A stretch of DNA of 64,000 nucleotides from CBDCYS01 sp965226245 (GCA_965226245.1 CBDDCL010000015.1:7006001-7070000), one strand, 5' to 3'; numbered from the stretch's first letter, positions 42,709 to 51,544 are shown. Notes: generated by a model not told the origin, from the letters alone. Translations and numbers: made by a program.

Positions 42709-43413
42709 ATGTCCGGTCGCCACCACAGTGTTGTCGGTCGCTGCATGATTTTTTATGCGCTACAAGACCTGTGTCCGCATTTTTGGAAGAGCCTCCACGA
42801 CGATGTTTGGACGACTCAAGACCCTGAAAACGTGGCGCCATGGCTGAGAGCGCACAGTGTGGTAGACGATTGGTTCGCCGATATAATCGCCGAGACTCTT
42901 ATTAGCTGGACGAAGGATCCCAAAGGGCCGAACGAGCGATTAGACCCAGACTACCGGTGGTTCATGGTGCGTAGCGAAGACAAAGCGCCGGACTTCTGCC
43001 CGCAATTCGGCCAACCCTATCCGACTTACGCTGCACCAGAAAACTTGACTCTGGATACGTTGCATAGCATTCCGCGCAACGAGATGGAGGATTGGACAAA
43101 GCTGGTCGAGACCGAGCCGCTAGAGGAGTTTGCAGGCCGAATGCGCCGGCAATTTGAAGCGCAACTGCGAGAGTACGTCAAGACCATGAAGGACGGTTGG
43201 AACTACGATTCCAGTCCCCAGCTCTGGGAGCACGCTCAATGGACTGCGCTTGCGTTCGTCCGAGTTCCGATTGCAGAAATCGCACGGCGCTGGAAAAATC
43301 TGCAGCGGGTTGGTGCTAACGGCCAACCGGTCTACCGAGATGCAGAATCAACGGTTTCAAAGGCTGTGAAGCGCTTTGCCGCCCGCATTGATTTAACTCT
43401 GCCCTCTGACTAG
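42709..43413 (+). CDS. Hypothetical protein next to the right attachment site
   Basis: ATG 42709 gives 234 residues; a TTG ten codons upstream is also open. The protein is soluble, rich in Trp and acidic residues (ISWTKDPKGPNERLDPDYRW). It ends with a helical region containing IAEIARRWKNLQRVG that could be a DNA-binding motif. No family is recognised. It is divergent from the HTH operon, so 42634-42708 probably holds both promoters. The stretch 43414-43589 contains nothing identifiable. Confidence 0.6.
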   Translation: MSGRHHSVVGRCMIFYALQDLCPHFWKSLHDDVWTTQDPENVAPWLRAHSVVDDWFADIIAETLISWTKDPKGPNERLDPDYRWFMVRSEDKAPDFCPQFGQPYPTYAAPENLTLDTLHSIPRNEMEDWTKLVETEPLEEFAGRMRRQFEAQLREYVKTMKDGWNYDSSPQLWEHAQWTALAFVRVPIAEIARRWKNLQRVGANGQPVYRDAESTVSKAVKRFAARIDLTLPSD

Positions 43414-43589
43414 GTACATGGGGGGCGCATCTCTCAAGAAGTACGTCTTAGAACTGTGGGGGATTTTGTGGGGACTCACTGCTACCCAGGCTTCCTCAGG
43501 CGTCCGCATACAAGAGTCTCGGAAGCCCGTATATTGTTGCTTATTAGGGCACTTGAGTAATGACGAGAAAAGGTGAGCAATGCCATCGG

Positions 43590-43635
43590 AAGGATTTTAA
43601 GTCCTTTGCGTCTACCAGTTCCGCCACCCGGGCAT
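43590..43635. repeat. Right attachment-site repeat (tRNA-Leu 5' half)
   Basis: These 46 bp are identical to 1590-1635. They are the tRNA-Leu 5' half from the anticodon stem to two bases outside the gene, without the 3' half, so no tRNA can be made here. The distance to the left copy is exactly 42,000 bp. Confidence 0.88.
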
Positions 43636-43645
43636 CGCTTTCTTT

Positions 43646-43806
43646 TCAACAACCTATCACGCTCACATGCGGTCTTCTTCCGGTCCTCTTAGGGGCGTTA
43701 TGCCCCACTTTTTGTGCCACTTTCTTGCTCAGATCCACTCCTAGAGTAAGCTTCTGAGCAGCTTGATTCATTCCCTCATCGGGAACCTCGATGTACATAT
43801 CCGCCG
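43646..43806 (-). pseudogene. Integrase C-terminal remnant beside the right attachment site
   Basis: The minus strand reads MYIEVPDEGMNQAAQKLTLG and continues SKKVAQKVGHNAPKRTGRR to TGA at 43646-43648. The start resembles the segment after the nucleophile Tyr in tyrosine integrases (compare LYVHPTPESMEKAVESM in the left integrase). The stop lies 11 bp from the repeat, exactly as at the left end (1646). The rest is replaced by IS1595 copy 2. Confidence 0.5.
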
Positions 43807-44834
43807 TATGGGGTATTTAGTTGACTCCAGTAGCCACTACATCTTGGGGGTGGGGGTGCCGGCCCTGGTGGCCTCGACCATTGTCTTATAGGGAGCAGGG
43901 TCGGCGGCGACCGCCTGCTGGAGGAGGCGATAGAAAAGTTTGCCGCGCGACCGTGAGGTCCGCCGGTTGAAGCGGAACGTGAACTCGTCCAGGTAGTAGT
44001 CCAAATACTCGTGACTGACAGCCCCCTGGTGGGTCCCCAACAGCCAGCGCTTTAGCAGAGAGGCGACACGATGGACTCTCGGCAGCAGCTTACTCGCCGA
44101 TTGCCGCTTCCCGCGCAGCACGGTGACTTCATGGCGGTATCCTTTGTTCTCCAATCCCGCATAGCCTTCCCAGCCGTCGGTGTGCACGAGGCTGCCAGGT
44201 TGGATAGCTTCTTCGACAAAGGCTTCCAAGCTCGCCGCTGAGGCATCCGCGATCCGACGGAGCCGGATGCGACCCATACCGCGCCCATCCTCCTCGGCAG
44301 CAACCGCAACTAACGCTTTGCCAACCATTTCGCGACCTCGGACGCCCTCTTCGACTCCGCCCACATACGTTTCGTCCACCTCCACCCGGCCGACCAGCCG
44401 ATTGCGACCGGGGCGCACCATGGCGCGGCGGAACTTGTGCAGCCAGGTCCAGGCGGTTACATAGCTACCCAAACCCAAGACCCGCTGCAACTCCAGCGCG
44501 CTGGCCCCGCCTTTTTGCGTTGTCACCCACCAAGCCGCCCGGAACCACAACGTCAAGGGCTTGCGGGTGTCCTGGAAAATCGTGCCCGCCGTCACCGAGG
44601 CCTGGTAACCGCAGTCGGCGCAGAGCAGCAGATTGCGTTTGCTGGCCCATGAGGACTGGATCCCACAGCGCGGGCACACGAACCCCTCCGGCCAGCGCAG
44701 CTTCAGCAGGTACTCCCGGCACGCCTCCTCGGTCGAGAATCGAGCTTCCAACTCGACGAGGTTTCGGGGGTAGTCCTCCTTCATGCCCCCAACCACAACA
44801 TATTGTGGCTACTGGAGTCAACTAAATACCCCAT
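43807..44834 (-). mobile_element. IS1595-family insertion sequence, copy 2 (no target duplication)
   Basis: This 1,028-bp element has the same terminal repeats as copies 1 and 3. The flanking octamers (ATCCGCCG left, CACCAGCA right) do not match, unlike the other copies. The left flank is integrase remnant and the right flank a broken secreted-protein gene, so the element marks a recombination or deletion joint. Confidence 0.93.
43837..44796 (-). CDS. IS1595 (ISXO2-like) transposase, copy 2
   Basis: This 319-residue transposase is identical in sequence to the copies at 10855 and 61663, with intact zinc ribbon and DDE-type core. Identity implies recent spread. Confidence 0.95.
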   Translation of the reverse strand: MVGGMKEDYPRNLVELEARFSTEEACREYLLKLRWPEGFVCPRCGIQSSWASKRNLLLCADCGYQASVTAGTIFQDTRKPLTLWFRAAWWVTTQKGGASALELQRVLGLGSYVTAWTWLHKFRRAMVRPGRNRLVGRVEVDETYVGGVEEGVRGREMVGKALVAVAAEEDGRGMGRIRLRRIADASAASLEAFVEEAIQPGSLVHTDGWEGYAGLENKGYRHEVTVLRGKRQSASKLLPRVHRVASLLKRWLLGTHQGAVSHEYLDYYLDEFTFRFNRRTSRSRGKLFYRLLQQAVAADPAPYKTMVEATRAGTPTPKM

Positions 44835-45742
44835 CACCAGCAATGGTAGTGTCTCAAACTGAGGCACTACCCCAGCAATCTGTGCTGACGTATCCCATGT
44901 GTTATCATCCTCCTCCTCCTCCATCATCTCGGGGTTGTTCGGGTCGTAGAGTTGAGTTTTGATTTCACTAAACAATCCCATGTTTCCATCGTGCCCGTGG
45001 ACGTTTTGATTCCAAGGTCGAGTGACGTCTCTCAATTTGTATTTCGGATCAGCAAACAAACCATGGTCAAAAAAAGTGTCTAGGTGGATGTTGTTGATGT
45101 TGGTGGTCGCATCTCCATGGCAGCAATGCCAATTTTCGGTCCTTCAGAGTCTACAATTACAGTGAACTCGTGGGTACCCCAACCCTGCTGGTCACCCCAA
45201 CCCTGCTGGTCAGGGGAGCCCGAAGTTGGATCTCGCCACACGTTGTCGTACCCGCATGTCGTCACCCATGCACGAATTCGAACCTTGAACAGTCCTGCTT
45301 CTTTGGGAGTGACGTATAGATTCAGGGTTTTACTGCTCCCGGGCGAGACATTGTCCCAATCTGCTTCGACAAGCAGATGGGGTGTCACCGTCGGACAGGG
45401 ATCGGTGGCGCAGTCTGCGAACCCCTCCATCGCGGTAGTCGAAATTGTGGTAGTTGCCGGTGACGTTCTCGGTAATCACCGTGGCTTGACTCGAATTATA
45501 GGAAAGGGCGCTCGTGGCGGGGATAGTCAGGGACGGGAAAGAAATGGATATACGCGCGTGTTCGGCTGTTGCCCCGTCCGTCCGAAGGGTGGCTGAGACC
45601 GTGAACAACTGATTCGGATCGACACTGTCTTCCGAAATGTCCCGCGTCGTGAGCGTTGGCGCCGGAGCCGGTGGCGTGTAGTTCACTGTCAGCACATCAG
45701 AATCCGTGTTTGCCGCCGCGTCCCTTGCCGTAACAGTGAAAA
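44835..45742 (-). pseudogene. Secreted Ig-like/adhesin-type protein, fragmented
   Basis: The minus strand reads VVFTVTARDAAANTDSDVLT (Ig-like) and TRDISEDSVDPNQLFTVSAT. After a frameshift near 45428 it continues HLLVEADWDNVSPGSSKTLN and GLFKVRIRAWVTTCGYDNVW. A further shift near 45110 gives LDTFFDHGLFADPKYKLRD. It is cut at the 5' end by the IS200-like element and at the 3' end by IS1595 copy 2. It is a surface or secreted protein by composition. Confidence 0.6.
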
Positions 45743-45860
45743 CCACCGCCTTAAGGCGGTGGCTGCAGTAACAGACTGTAAGTCCTGTTCCGGCCTGAGG
45801 CCGGCAAGATGAATCCCGCACCAAGCGGGCTGCAAGAAGTAGACGGACTTAACCGTCTAC
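45743..45860. repeat. Cluster of four short hairpins at the IS200-like end
   Basis: Perfect or near-perfect hairpins follow one another at 45743-45762 (CCACCGCC-TTAA-GGCGGTGG), 45790-45804, 45815-45829 and 45839-45860 (GTAGACGG-ACTTAA-CCGTCTAC). Such folds are recognised by single-strand transposases of the TnpA/RAYT type, and they border the tnpA remnant. Confidence 0.7.
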
Positions 45861-46277
45861 CCCGAAATCTTCGTCCTGCTCCACGCTCTGCTCGCCGATG
45901 TACTGCGCGATCACTTCGTCGGTCACATTCCCCGAACTGCAGCAAAACTATCCTCGCGCCCACAAGCGCCGCCCCCAGAACTGCTTCTTCAGATGCGCAA
46001 ACCCCGCCAACAGATGATGCGCCGTCTTGCCTTGCAACCATTGCAGCAACCGACTGATCGTGACCTGTGGCGGGATCGACACGAACAGGGGCACGTGGTC
46101 CCTCGACACATGCCCCTTCAGAATCTTCACTTCGTGCTGCGCGCAAATGTCGCGAATCAGATCGCGCACTCGCAATGCCACCTCCCCCGTCAGGGCTGGC
46201 CGGCGGTACTTCGTAATCCACACCAAGTGCAGGTGGATCTCGAACACCGTATGCGCGCCACGTCGGTATTCCGCCAT
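45849..46277 (-). pseudogene. tnpA: IS200/IS605-type TnpA (Y1 HUH transposase), inactivated
   Basis: The frame starts MAEYRRGAHTVFEIHLHLVW with WITKYRRP, typical of TnpA. Two lesions are visible. The HUH motif reads HVP (RDHVPLFVSIPP) where HVH is expected. An in-frame TAG replaces the Tyr codon of the WARGYF motif, ending the main frame at 45948. Beyond it the frame continues VTDEVIAQYIGEQ, carrying the likely catalytic Tyr, to TAA at 45849. It cannot be active as it stands. Confidence 0.85.
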
Positions 46278-46364
46278 CCCCCAAGCCTATCGCGCGGCGC
46301 GCTCGCTGAAGCTGGAGTGAACCCCAGAAGTGAGACAAGATAAAGTGGGACAGAATTCAGCGAA

Positions 46365-46817
46365 ATGGAGAAGGAGTTCCAGATGGGGAGAAGGAAACAG
46401 CGCTCGTATGAGGCGAGATTCAAGGAAGCAGCGGTGCGCCGCATGCTTGACGGGGAGAGCATCATGAGGTTGAGCCGCGAGCTCGACGTAGCGCGGGCGG
46501 TGTTGTATCGCTGGCGCGACACCTATCGGGCCGAGGGCCTGGCAGGTCTCGAACGGCGGCGCGGGCGGCCGCGACCCGGACAGCAAGTGGTGAGCTTGAA
46601 GTCGCCTGATCCCGCCGCCGAGCGGATCGCAGAACTTGAACGTCTGGTCGGCAAGCAAGCGGCGGAATTGGATTTTTTCGAACGAGCCTTCGGCGCCTTG
46701 AATCTCGCGAGGCCGAGCAGCGACGCTCGAACCGCGAGCAGCTCTACGCGGTTATCAACGAAATCCGCGCCGAAGGCCGACTCAGCATCGAACAAACTTG
46801 CGAACTCGCGGGGGTGA
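46365..46817 (+). CDS. IS3 OrfA (DNA-binding subunit)
   Basis: The N-terminal helix-turn-helix (SYEARFKEAAVRRMLDGESI; SRELDVARAVLYRWRDTY) and a leucine-zipper-like helix (AAERIAELERLVGKQAAELD) are characteristic. The run GATTTTTTCG at 46671-46680 is a likely -1 slippery site; beyond it the OrfA frame loses similarity while the OrfB frame becomes coding. ATG 46383 is an alternative start. Confidence 0.85.
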   Translation: MEKEFQMGRRKQRSYEARFKEAAVRRMLDGESIMRLSRELDVARAVLYRWRDTYRAEGLAGLERRRGRPRPGQQVVSLKSPDPAAERIAELERLVGKQAAELDFFERAFGALNLARPSSDARTASSSTRLSTKSAPKADSASNKLANSRG

Positions 46818-47635
46818 GCCGAGTGGGATATTACCGCCAATTAGCCCGCGTCAAACCTGCGGAAGCGGACATCGAATTGCGCGATCGGATTCAACGCATT
46901 ACGCTTTCGAATCGCCGCTACGGCTATCGTCGGGTGACCGCCGAACTGCGCCGGCAAGGCTTCACCGTGAACCACAAGAAGGTCCTGCGTCTGATGCGCA
47001 ACGACAACCTGTTGGCAATTCGCAAGCGCCGCTATGTGTTGACGACGGACTCGGACCAGCAGCGCGCGGCCTATCCGAATTGGGCCAAAACTCTACAAGT
47101 TGACGGCATCGACCAGCTTTGGCAGGCCGACATCACGTACGTGCGCATGCGCCGCTCGTTCGTCTACCTGGCGGTCGTGATGGACTCCTACTCGCGGCGG
47201 GTGGTGGGCTGGGAATTGGGCCCTTCACTCGAAGCGATCTTGGCGCTGAATGCGTTGCGTCAAGCGATCGAGTTACGGCGGCCCAAGCCGGGGCTGGTGC
47301 ATCATTCCGATCAAGGGGTCCAATACGTCTCAAGGGCATACGTCGGGCTGCTGGAACAATGTGGCGCGCTGATCTCGATGAGCCGGCGTGGAAATCCTTA
47401 CGACAACGCCCGCGTAGAGAGTTTTATGAAGACGCTCAAGAGCGAGGAGGTGAACCTACAGACGTACCAATCGATGGACGAAGCAAGGGCTTCGATCGCG
47501 GATTTCATCGACGCGGTCTACAACCAACGGCGATTGCATTCGTCGCTGGGATATCAACCGCCGGCGGAGTTCGAGGCATCGTTGCCGGCATACGAACAGC
47601 TCAGAAATCCGAGCTTTGAGTTTTCCGAGGCATGA
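46814..47635 (+). CDS. IS3 OrfB (DDE integrase)
   Basis: The rve-type catalytic domain shows Asp in WQADITYVRMR, Asp in LVHHSDQGVQYVS and Glu in NARVESFMKTLKSEEV. It is preceded by the HTH_21-like segment RYGYRRVTAELRRQG. Coding in this frame extends upstream to about 46681 (REQLYAVINEIRAEGRLSIE), so the protein is probably made as an OrfAB frameshift fusion. All catalytic residues are present. Confidence 0.93.
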   Translation: MSRVGYYRQLARVKPAEADIELRDRIQRITLSNRRYGYRRVTAELRRQGFTVNHKKVLRLMRNDNLLAIRKRRYVLTTDSDQQRAAYPNWAKTLQVDGIDQLWQADITYVRMRRSFVYLAVVMDSYSRRVVGWELGPSLEAILALNALRQAIELRRPKPGLVHHSDQGVQYVSRAYVGLLEQCGALISMSRRGNPYDNARVESFMKTLKSEEVNLQTYQSMDEARASIADFIDAVYNQRRLHSSLGYQPPAEFEASLPAYEQLRNPSFEFSEA

Positions 47636-48103
47636 GACAATCTATCGAGACATCGCTTGCACCCGGAGCGGGACACATGTCCCGCCCCGAGGCTCATCGT
47701 CTCGATGAGTTGTCGGCCGGGTATTCCTTGGCGGGTTGCTCTCCAGCAGCGCCTGCCTCCGCTTTCCCGGCTGTTTCAGAGTATTGCAATAGTGTCGCTC
47801 GAAAGTCTACAATCTTTCAGCGAACGGTTACTGTCTCACTTTGTCGCTGTCTCAGCCTAGGGGTGCATACCAGTGACTTGCATTCACCCGCATTGTGCCC
47901 TGTCCCGGCCGGCTCGCTTTCAGCATCATCTTGTGTTGGAAACGCTCCCCCCTTCAGGCTCATCTTGCATTGGACAACTCTATAAGGTTGTCGCTCGCGG
48001 CCAGATCACTCACACTGAAGGGTTTGGAGTTCGTCGGAGAAATACGGGTTGACCCCTCATCGAGCCTGATCTGACTTACACCCAGCCTTCGAGCGTAACT
48101 CAA

Positions 48104-48907
48104 GTGAAATTCCAGAGATACATCTGTCTCATCCTGTTGGTGCTGGCAAGCGCTGGCGCCAAGCCCAGTCTCACACAAGCAGACCACCAAGCCTGGGACT
48201 CCATCCTCAAAGAGTTCGTTAATACCGATTCCCGGGTCGACTACGCCCGGCTCAAAAGTGAAGCGGCCAACCGGCTCGCCCGGTACACCGATCAACTTGC
48301 CGCCGCCGAAGGCCCCGATTGGAATTCCCCGGAAGGCAAAGCTTTTCTCATTAACGCCTACAACGCATTTACAATCCGGTGGGTTGTCGAGAACTACCCT
48401 GCCAGCAGCATCATGGCAACGCCGAATCCGTTTCGCAAGAAACGGCACCGTCTCGCGGGCGAGCAGGTTTCGCTCTACGAAATCGAGGAGCGGTTGAGGA
48501 AAAGTGCGGATCCCAGAATCCACGCGGCTCTTGTTTGTGCCGCGCTCAGTTGCCCTCCTCTGCGCCGCGAAGCCTACGTTGCCGCGCGCCTCGAGGAACA
48601 ACTCGGCGACAACACCCGCCAGTGGCTGGCCGACCAAGAGCTTAATGAATTCGATCCCCAGGGCGCTAAGGCGAACCTGAGCGCTGTTTTTGACTGGTAC
48701 AAGAAAGACTTCTCATCCTTCCCGGGAGGCTTGGAGGGGTTCGTACGCGAATACGCTCCTCGGGACGAGATCGAGTTGCTCGGCGACCGCCGGCTTTCCA
48801 TCAGCTTCAAGGAATACCGCTGGGGACTCAACGACCAATCCCCGATCGGCGAGGACTACTCGGGCTTCCGGCTCGCCATCGATTGGCTCAAGAACTGGTT
48901 CCGCTAG
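48104..48907 (+). CDS. DUF547 secreted protein
   Basis: GTG 48104 begins MKFQRYICLILLVLASAGA, a signal peptide. The 267-residue mature protein has the DUF547 signatures FLINAYNAFTIRWVVENYP, HAALVCAALSCPPLRREAY and LNEFDPQGAKANLSAVFDWY. The Cys and acidic residues are reminiscent of a thiol-hydrolase fold, but the family's function is unknown. It stands alone. The stretch 47868-48103 upstream and 48908-49131 downstream show nothing identifiable apart from a weak GC-rich hairpin after the stop. Confidence 0.88.
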   Translation: MKFQRYICLILLVLASAGAKPSLTQADHQAWDSILKEFVNTDSRVDYARLKSEAANRLARYTDQLAAAEGPDWNSPEGKAFLINAYNAFTIRWVVENYPASSIMATPNPFRKKRHRLAGEQVSLYEIEERLRKSADPRIHAALVCAALSCPPLRREAYVAARLEEQLGDNTRQWLADQELNEFDPQGAKANLSAVFDWYKKDFSSFPGGLEGFVREYAPRDEIELLGDRRLSISFKEYRWGLNDQSPIGEDYSGFRLAIDWLKNWFR

Positions 48908-49131
48908 AACCCCGGGGGGTCCCCGCCGACCGACTAGCCACGCAGCGGACGTTTGGACCCGGTTGGACCCAGCTCGTCTGTGACCACTCCGTAAGTTGTT
49001 GATTCTACGTCAGGGCGGGAAATGGCTGCGAGATTTCCACAGGCCGGGGCGGGGGGCGGACTGAGTCACACCCCCGTTCAATCCGGCACCGCCGGTTGGC
49101 CCAACTCACTTGCGTTCGGGGCTCTGAATCT

Positions 49132-49395
49132 ACGCCGCAATTGCGCGGCGAAAAGGGCGATCCGCGGGAGTGGATCGTAGTTCACCACGACCCTCGGCCG
49201 GGCTGGAGCAAGGAAGCCTACACCAAGCTGGACCGATTCGCGCGCAACCAAAGATACAAACTCTACGATGACGGCAGGCTTTTTGACTTACCCAACGACG
49301 TGCTCGAAGAACACCCAATCTTGCCCGCCCAAGAAACCGCGGAAGCCAAGCAAGCACGCGGCCGCCTACAAAAAGTTCTCGATACTCTGGTGTGA
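49132..49395 (+). pseudogene. Sulfatase (arylsulfatase A-type) C-terminal fragment
   Basis: The frame encodes PREWIVVHHDPRPGWSKEAY, FARNQRYKLYDDGRLFDLPN and LEEHPI. This is the C-terminal subdomain of type I sulfatases, where the RxxKxY segment and DLxxDP-like turn are conserved. The catalytic Cys/Ser region and the first ~400 residues are absent, and no start with a ribosome-binding site is seen. It is a remnant of a deleted gene. Confidence 0.65.
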
Positions 49396-49532
49396 ACAGC
49401 CCAGCAGCCCGGTTTGCCGTTTCGGCCGCTTCCTATTCGCTGGGATTCACCTGCAACTTTGTCTACAATAGGCGGTTGCCCGCGGCTCGCTTGCCGCGGA
49501 CGGCCGTTCCTCAAAGCAACATCGGAGAAAGT

Positions 49533-50285
49533 ATGAAACTCAAAGACCAAGTCGCGATCGTCACCGGAGCCGGTACAGGGATGGGCCGGGCCATCGCCGA
49601 ACGATTTGCCGCCGAGGGGGCCAAGGTTCTGGTGAATTACCGGGCCTCGAAAGACGCGGCTGAGGAAGTCGTTGCCGGGATCAAGGAAAAGGGCGGTGAA
49701 GCGGAAACCTGTCAGGCAAACGTCGCGGTCGACGCCGAAGCCCGCCAGATGGCCGCCGACGCCGAACAGCGCTGGGGAAGGCTTGACGTGCTGGTCAACA
49801 ACGCCGGCTGGAGCAAGGTCACGCCCCACCACCAACTCGAAGACTTGACCGACGAGATATGGGATCGCACGCTAAACACCAACCTGCGCGGCGCCTTCTA
49901 TGCCACCCGCGCGGCCGTGCCGCTCATGCGCAAATCCGGCGGGGGCTCGGTCATCAACAACACGTCGGCCTCCGCTTGGCACGCGGCGGGAAGCTCGATC
50001 GTCTATTCGGCTTCGAAAGCCGCCTTGGTGAACATGACCAAATCACTGGCCCGCGTGCTGGCTCCCGAGATTCGCGTCAACGCCATCGCGCCGGGGCTGG
50101 TCCGCACACGCTTCGCGGGCTGGCCTCAGTCGGTATTTGACGAAGGTCCCAAGCACACGCCCCTGCAGAGAATCGCGACGGCTGAAGAAGTGGCCGCCGT
50201 GGTGCTGTTTTTGGCCGCCGACGCCACGGCCATCACGGCCGAGACGATTCTTATCGATGGCGGCAAGACGCAGTTGGGCCGCTAA
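49533..50285 (+). CDS. Short-chain dehydrogenase/reductase
   Basis: ATG 49533 follows CGGAGAAAGT. The 250-residue classical SDR has the cofactor motif TGAGTGMGRAIA (residues ~12-23), NNAG, the catalytic Ser in NNTSASAWHAAGSS, and YSASK with Tyr and Lys. Arg in NYRASKDAA suggests NADPH preference. It resembles FabG or glucose dehydrogenases; the substrate is unknown. It is convergent with the aldolase gene downstream. Confidence 0.9.
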   Translation: MKLKDQVAIVTGAGTGMGRAIAERFAAEGAKVLVNYRASKDAAEEVVAGIKEKGGEAETCQANVAVDAEARQMAADAEQRWGRLDVLVNNAGWSKVTPHHQLEDLTDEIWDRTLNTNLRGAFYATRAAVPLMRKSGGGSVINNTSASAWHAAGSSIVYSASKAALVNMTKSLARVLAPEIRVNAIAPGLVRTRFAGWPQSVFDEGPKHTPLQRIATAEEVAAVVLFLAADATAITAETILIDGGKTQLGR

Positions 50286-50375
50286 CAGAGCCCCGAGCGC
50301 AAGCGAGTGGGTCAGCAAGCGAGTGGGTCAGCGCAAGCAGGAAGCGCTTCGAACCCGGCCGGACAGAACTGCGAC

Positions 50376-51452
50376 TCAACGGCTGGAAACCGCTTTTGGT
50401 TGCTCTTCAGGAGTTTCTTCCTGCTCTAGTTGGGGCTTCTGGCGGCCTTTCAGCAGGTCGAGCGCCACGTCGACAATCATGTCCTCCTGGCCCCCGACCA
50501 TCTTTCGTTCGCCCAGCTCGACCAATATTTCGCGGGTATCGATTCCGTAACGTTTCGAAGCCGCCTCGGCATGCCGCAGGAAGCTGGAGTAGACGCCGGC
50601 ATAGCCAAGCGAAAGAGTCTCGCGGTCCACGCGGACCGGCCGATCCTGCAGCGGACGAATGAGGTCTTCGGCGGCATCCATGAGAGCAAACAAGTCGCAA
50701 CCGTGCTGGAGTCCCATGCGGTTAGCCACCGCTATGAAGACCTCAATTGGCGCGTTACCGGCCCCGGCCCCCATCCCGGCCAGTGAACCGTCAACGCGCG
50801 TCACCCCGTGCTCAATCGCGACCAGAGTGTTGGCTACACCGAGCGAAAGATTATGGTGGGCGTGCATGCCAGTTTGAGTTGCCGGATCGAGGACTTCGTT
50901 GAACGCCTTGAAGCGGTCCGCGACATCATGCATCAAAAGCGCGCCGGCGGAGTCCACGACGTAGACGCAGTGCGCTCCGTAGGACTCCATCAGCTTCGCC
51001 TGCCGCGCCAGCTCCGCGGGCGGCGTCATGTGCGCCATCATCAGGAAGCCGGCAACGTCCATCCCCAGCCCGCGGGCGTATTCCATGTGTTGCTTGGAGA
51101 CGTCGGCCTCGGTCGAGTGGGTGGCGATACGAATCGACCGGGCGCCGGCCTGGTAGGCGTCTTTTACGTCCCCGGCGGTGCCGATCCCAGGCAACAAGAG
51201 CGCCGTGACGATCGCATTTTGCACATTGCCGGCAACAGCCTCGATCCATTCGAGGTCGGAATGCGCTCCGAAGCCGTAGTTGAAACTCGATCCGGAAAGG
51301 CCGTCGCCGTGCGAGATCTCGATAGCGTCGACCCCGGCGGAATCCAGAGCTTTCGAGATCTCGACGACCTGATCGACGCTGTACTGGTGACGGATGGCGT
51401 GCATGCCGTCGCGAAGCGTGACGTCTTGGATGTAGAGTTTCGTGCCGGTCAT
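50376..51452 (-). CDS. mhpE: 4-hydroxy-2-oxovalerate aldolase
   Basis: This 358-residue class II (HMGL-like) aldolase cleaves 4-hydroxy-2-oxoacids to pyruvate and an aldehyde. Metal and active-site residues include DVTLRDGMHAIRHQ (Arg14, Asp15, His18) and the metal His pair in TGMHAHHNLSLG, and GSLAGMGAGAGNAPIEVFIA follows. ATG 51452 has a GAGGGAGG site upstream. The C-terminus has an extra charged tail (QKPQLEQEETPEEQ). It lies 92 bp after the acylating aldehyde dehydrogenase, with which it normally forms a channelling complex. Confidence 0.94.
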   Translation of the reverse strand: MTGTKLYIQDVTLRDGMHAIRHQYSVDQVVEISKALDSAGVDAIEISHGDGLSGSSFNYGFGAHSDLEWIEAVAGNVQNAIVTALLLPGIGTAGDVKDAYQAGARSIRIATHSTEADVSKQHMEYARGLGMDVAGFLMMAHMTPPAELARQAKLMESYGAHCVYVVDSAGALLMHDVADRFKAFNEVLDPATQTGMHAHHNLSLGVANTLVAIEHGVTRVDGSLAGMGAGAGNAPIEVFIAVANRMGLQHGCDLFALMDAAEDLIRPLQDRPVRVDRETLSLGYAGVYSSFLRHAEAASKRYGIDTREILVELGERKMVGGQEDMIVDVALDLLKGRQKPQLEQEETPEEQPKAVSSR

Positions 51453-51544
51453 GTCGCCTCCCTCGGGCCCCTTATTTCCCTCTCCCCCCGCCTCTCCCCC
51501 TGGACGACCCGCCCAGAGAAAGCTGGAGGGCCGCTCCGTTACGG

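Larger units (their letters stand above)
46318..47867 (+). mobile_element. IS3-family insertion sequence
   Basis: The termini are imperfect inverted repeats: TGAACCCCAGAAGTGAGACA at 46318 and, on the other strand from 47867, TGCACCCCTAGGCTGAGACA. Both continue to an AAAGTGxGACAG block. The element is 1,550 bp and contains orfA, orfB and an unusually long non-coding tail (47636-47867) with a hairpin at 47671-47688. No target duplication is evident. Confidence 0.8.

Noticed and set aside
43590..43633. A second functional tRNA-Leu
   Set aside because: Only the 5' half is present; there is no T-arm, 3' acceptor or CCA.
47960..48637. A 225-codon minus-strand frame overlapping the DUF547 gene
   Set aside because: It is the antisense shadow of DUF547, whose family motifs are clear on the plus strand.
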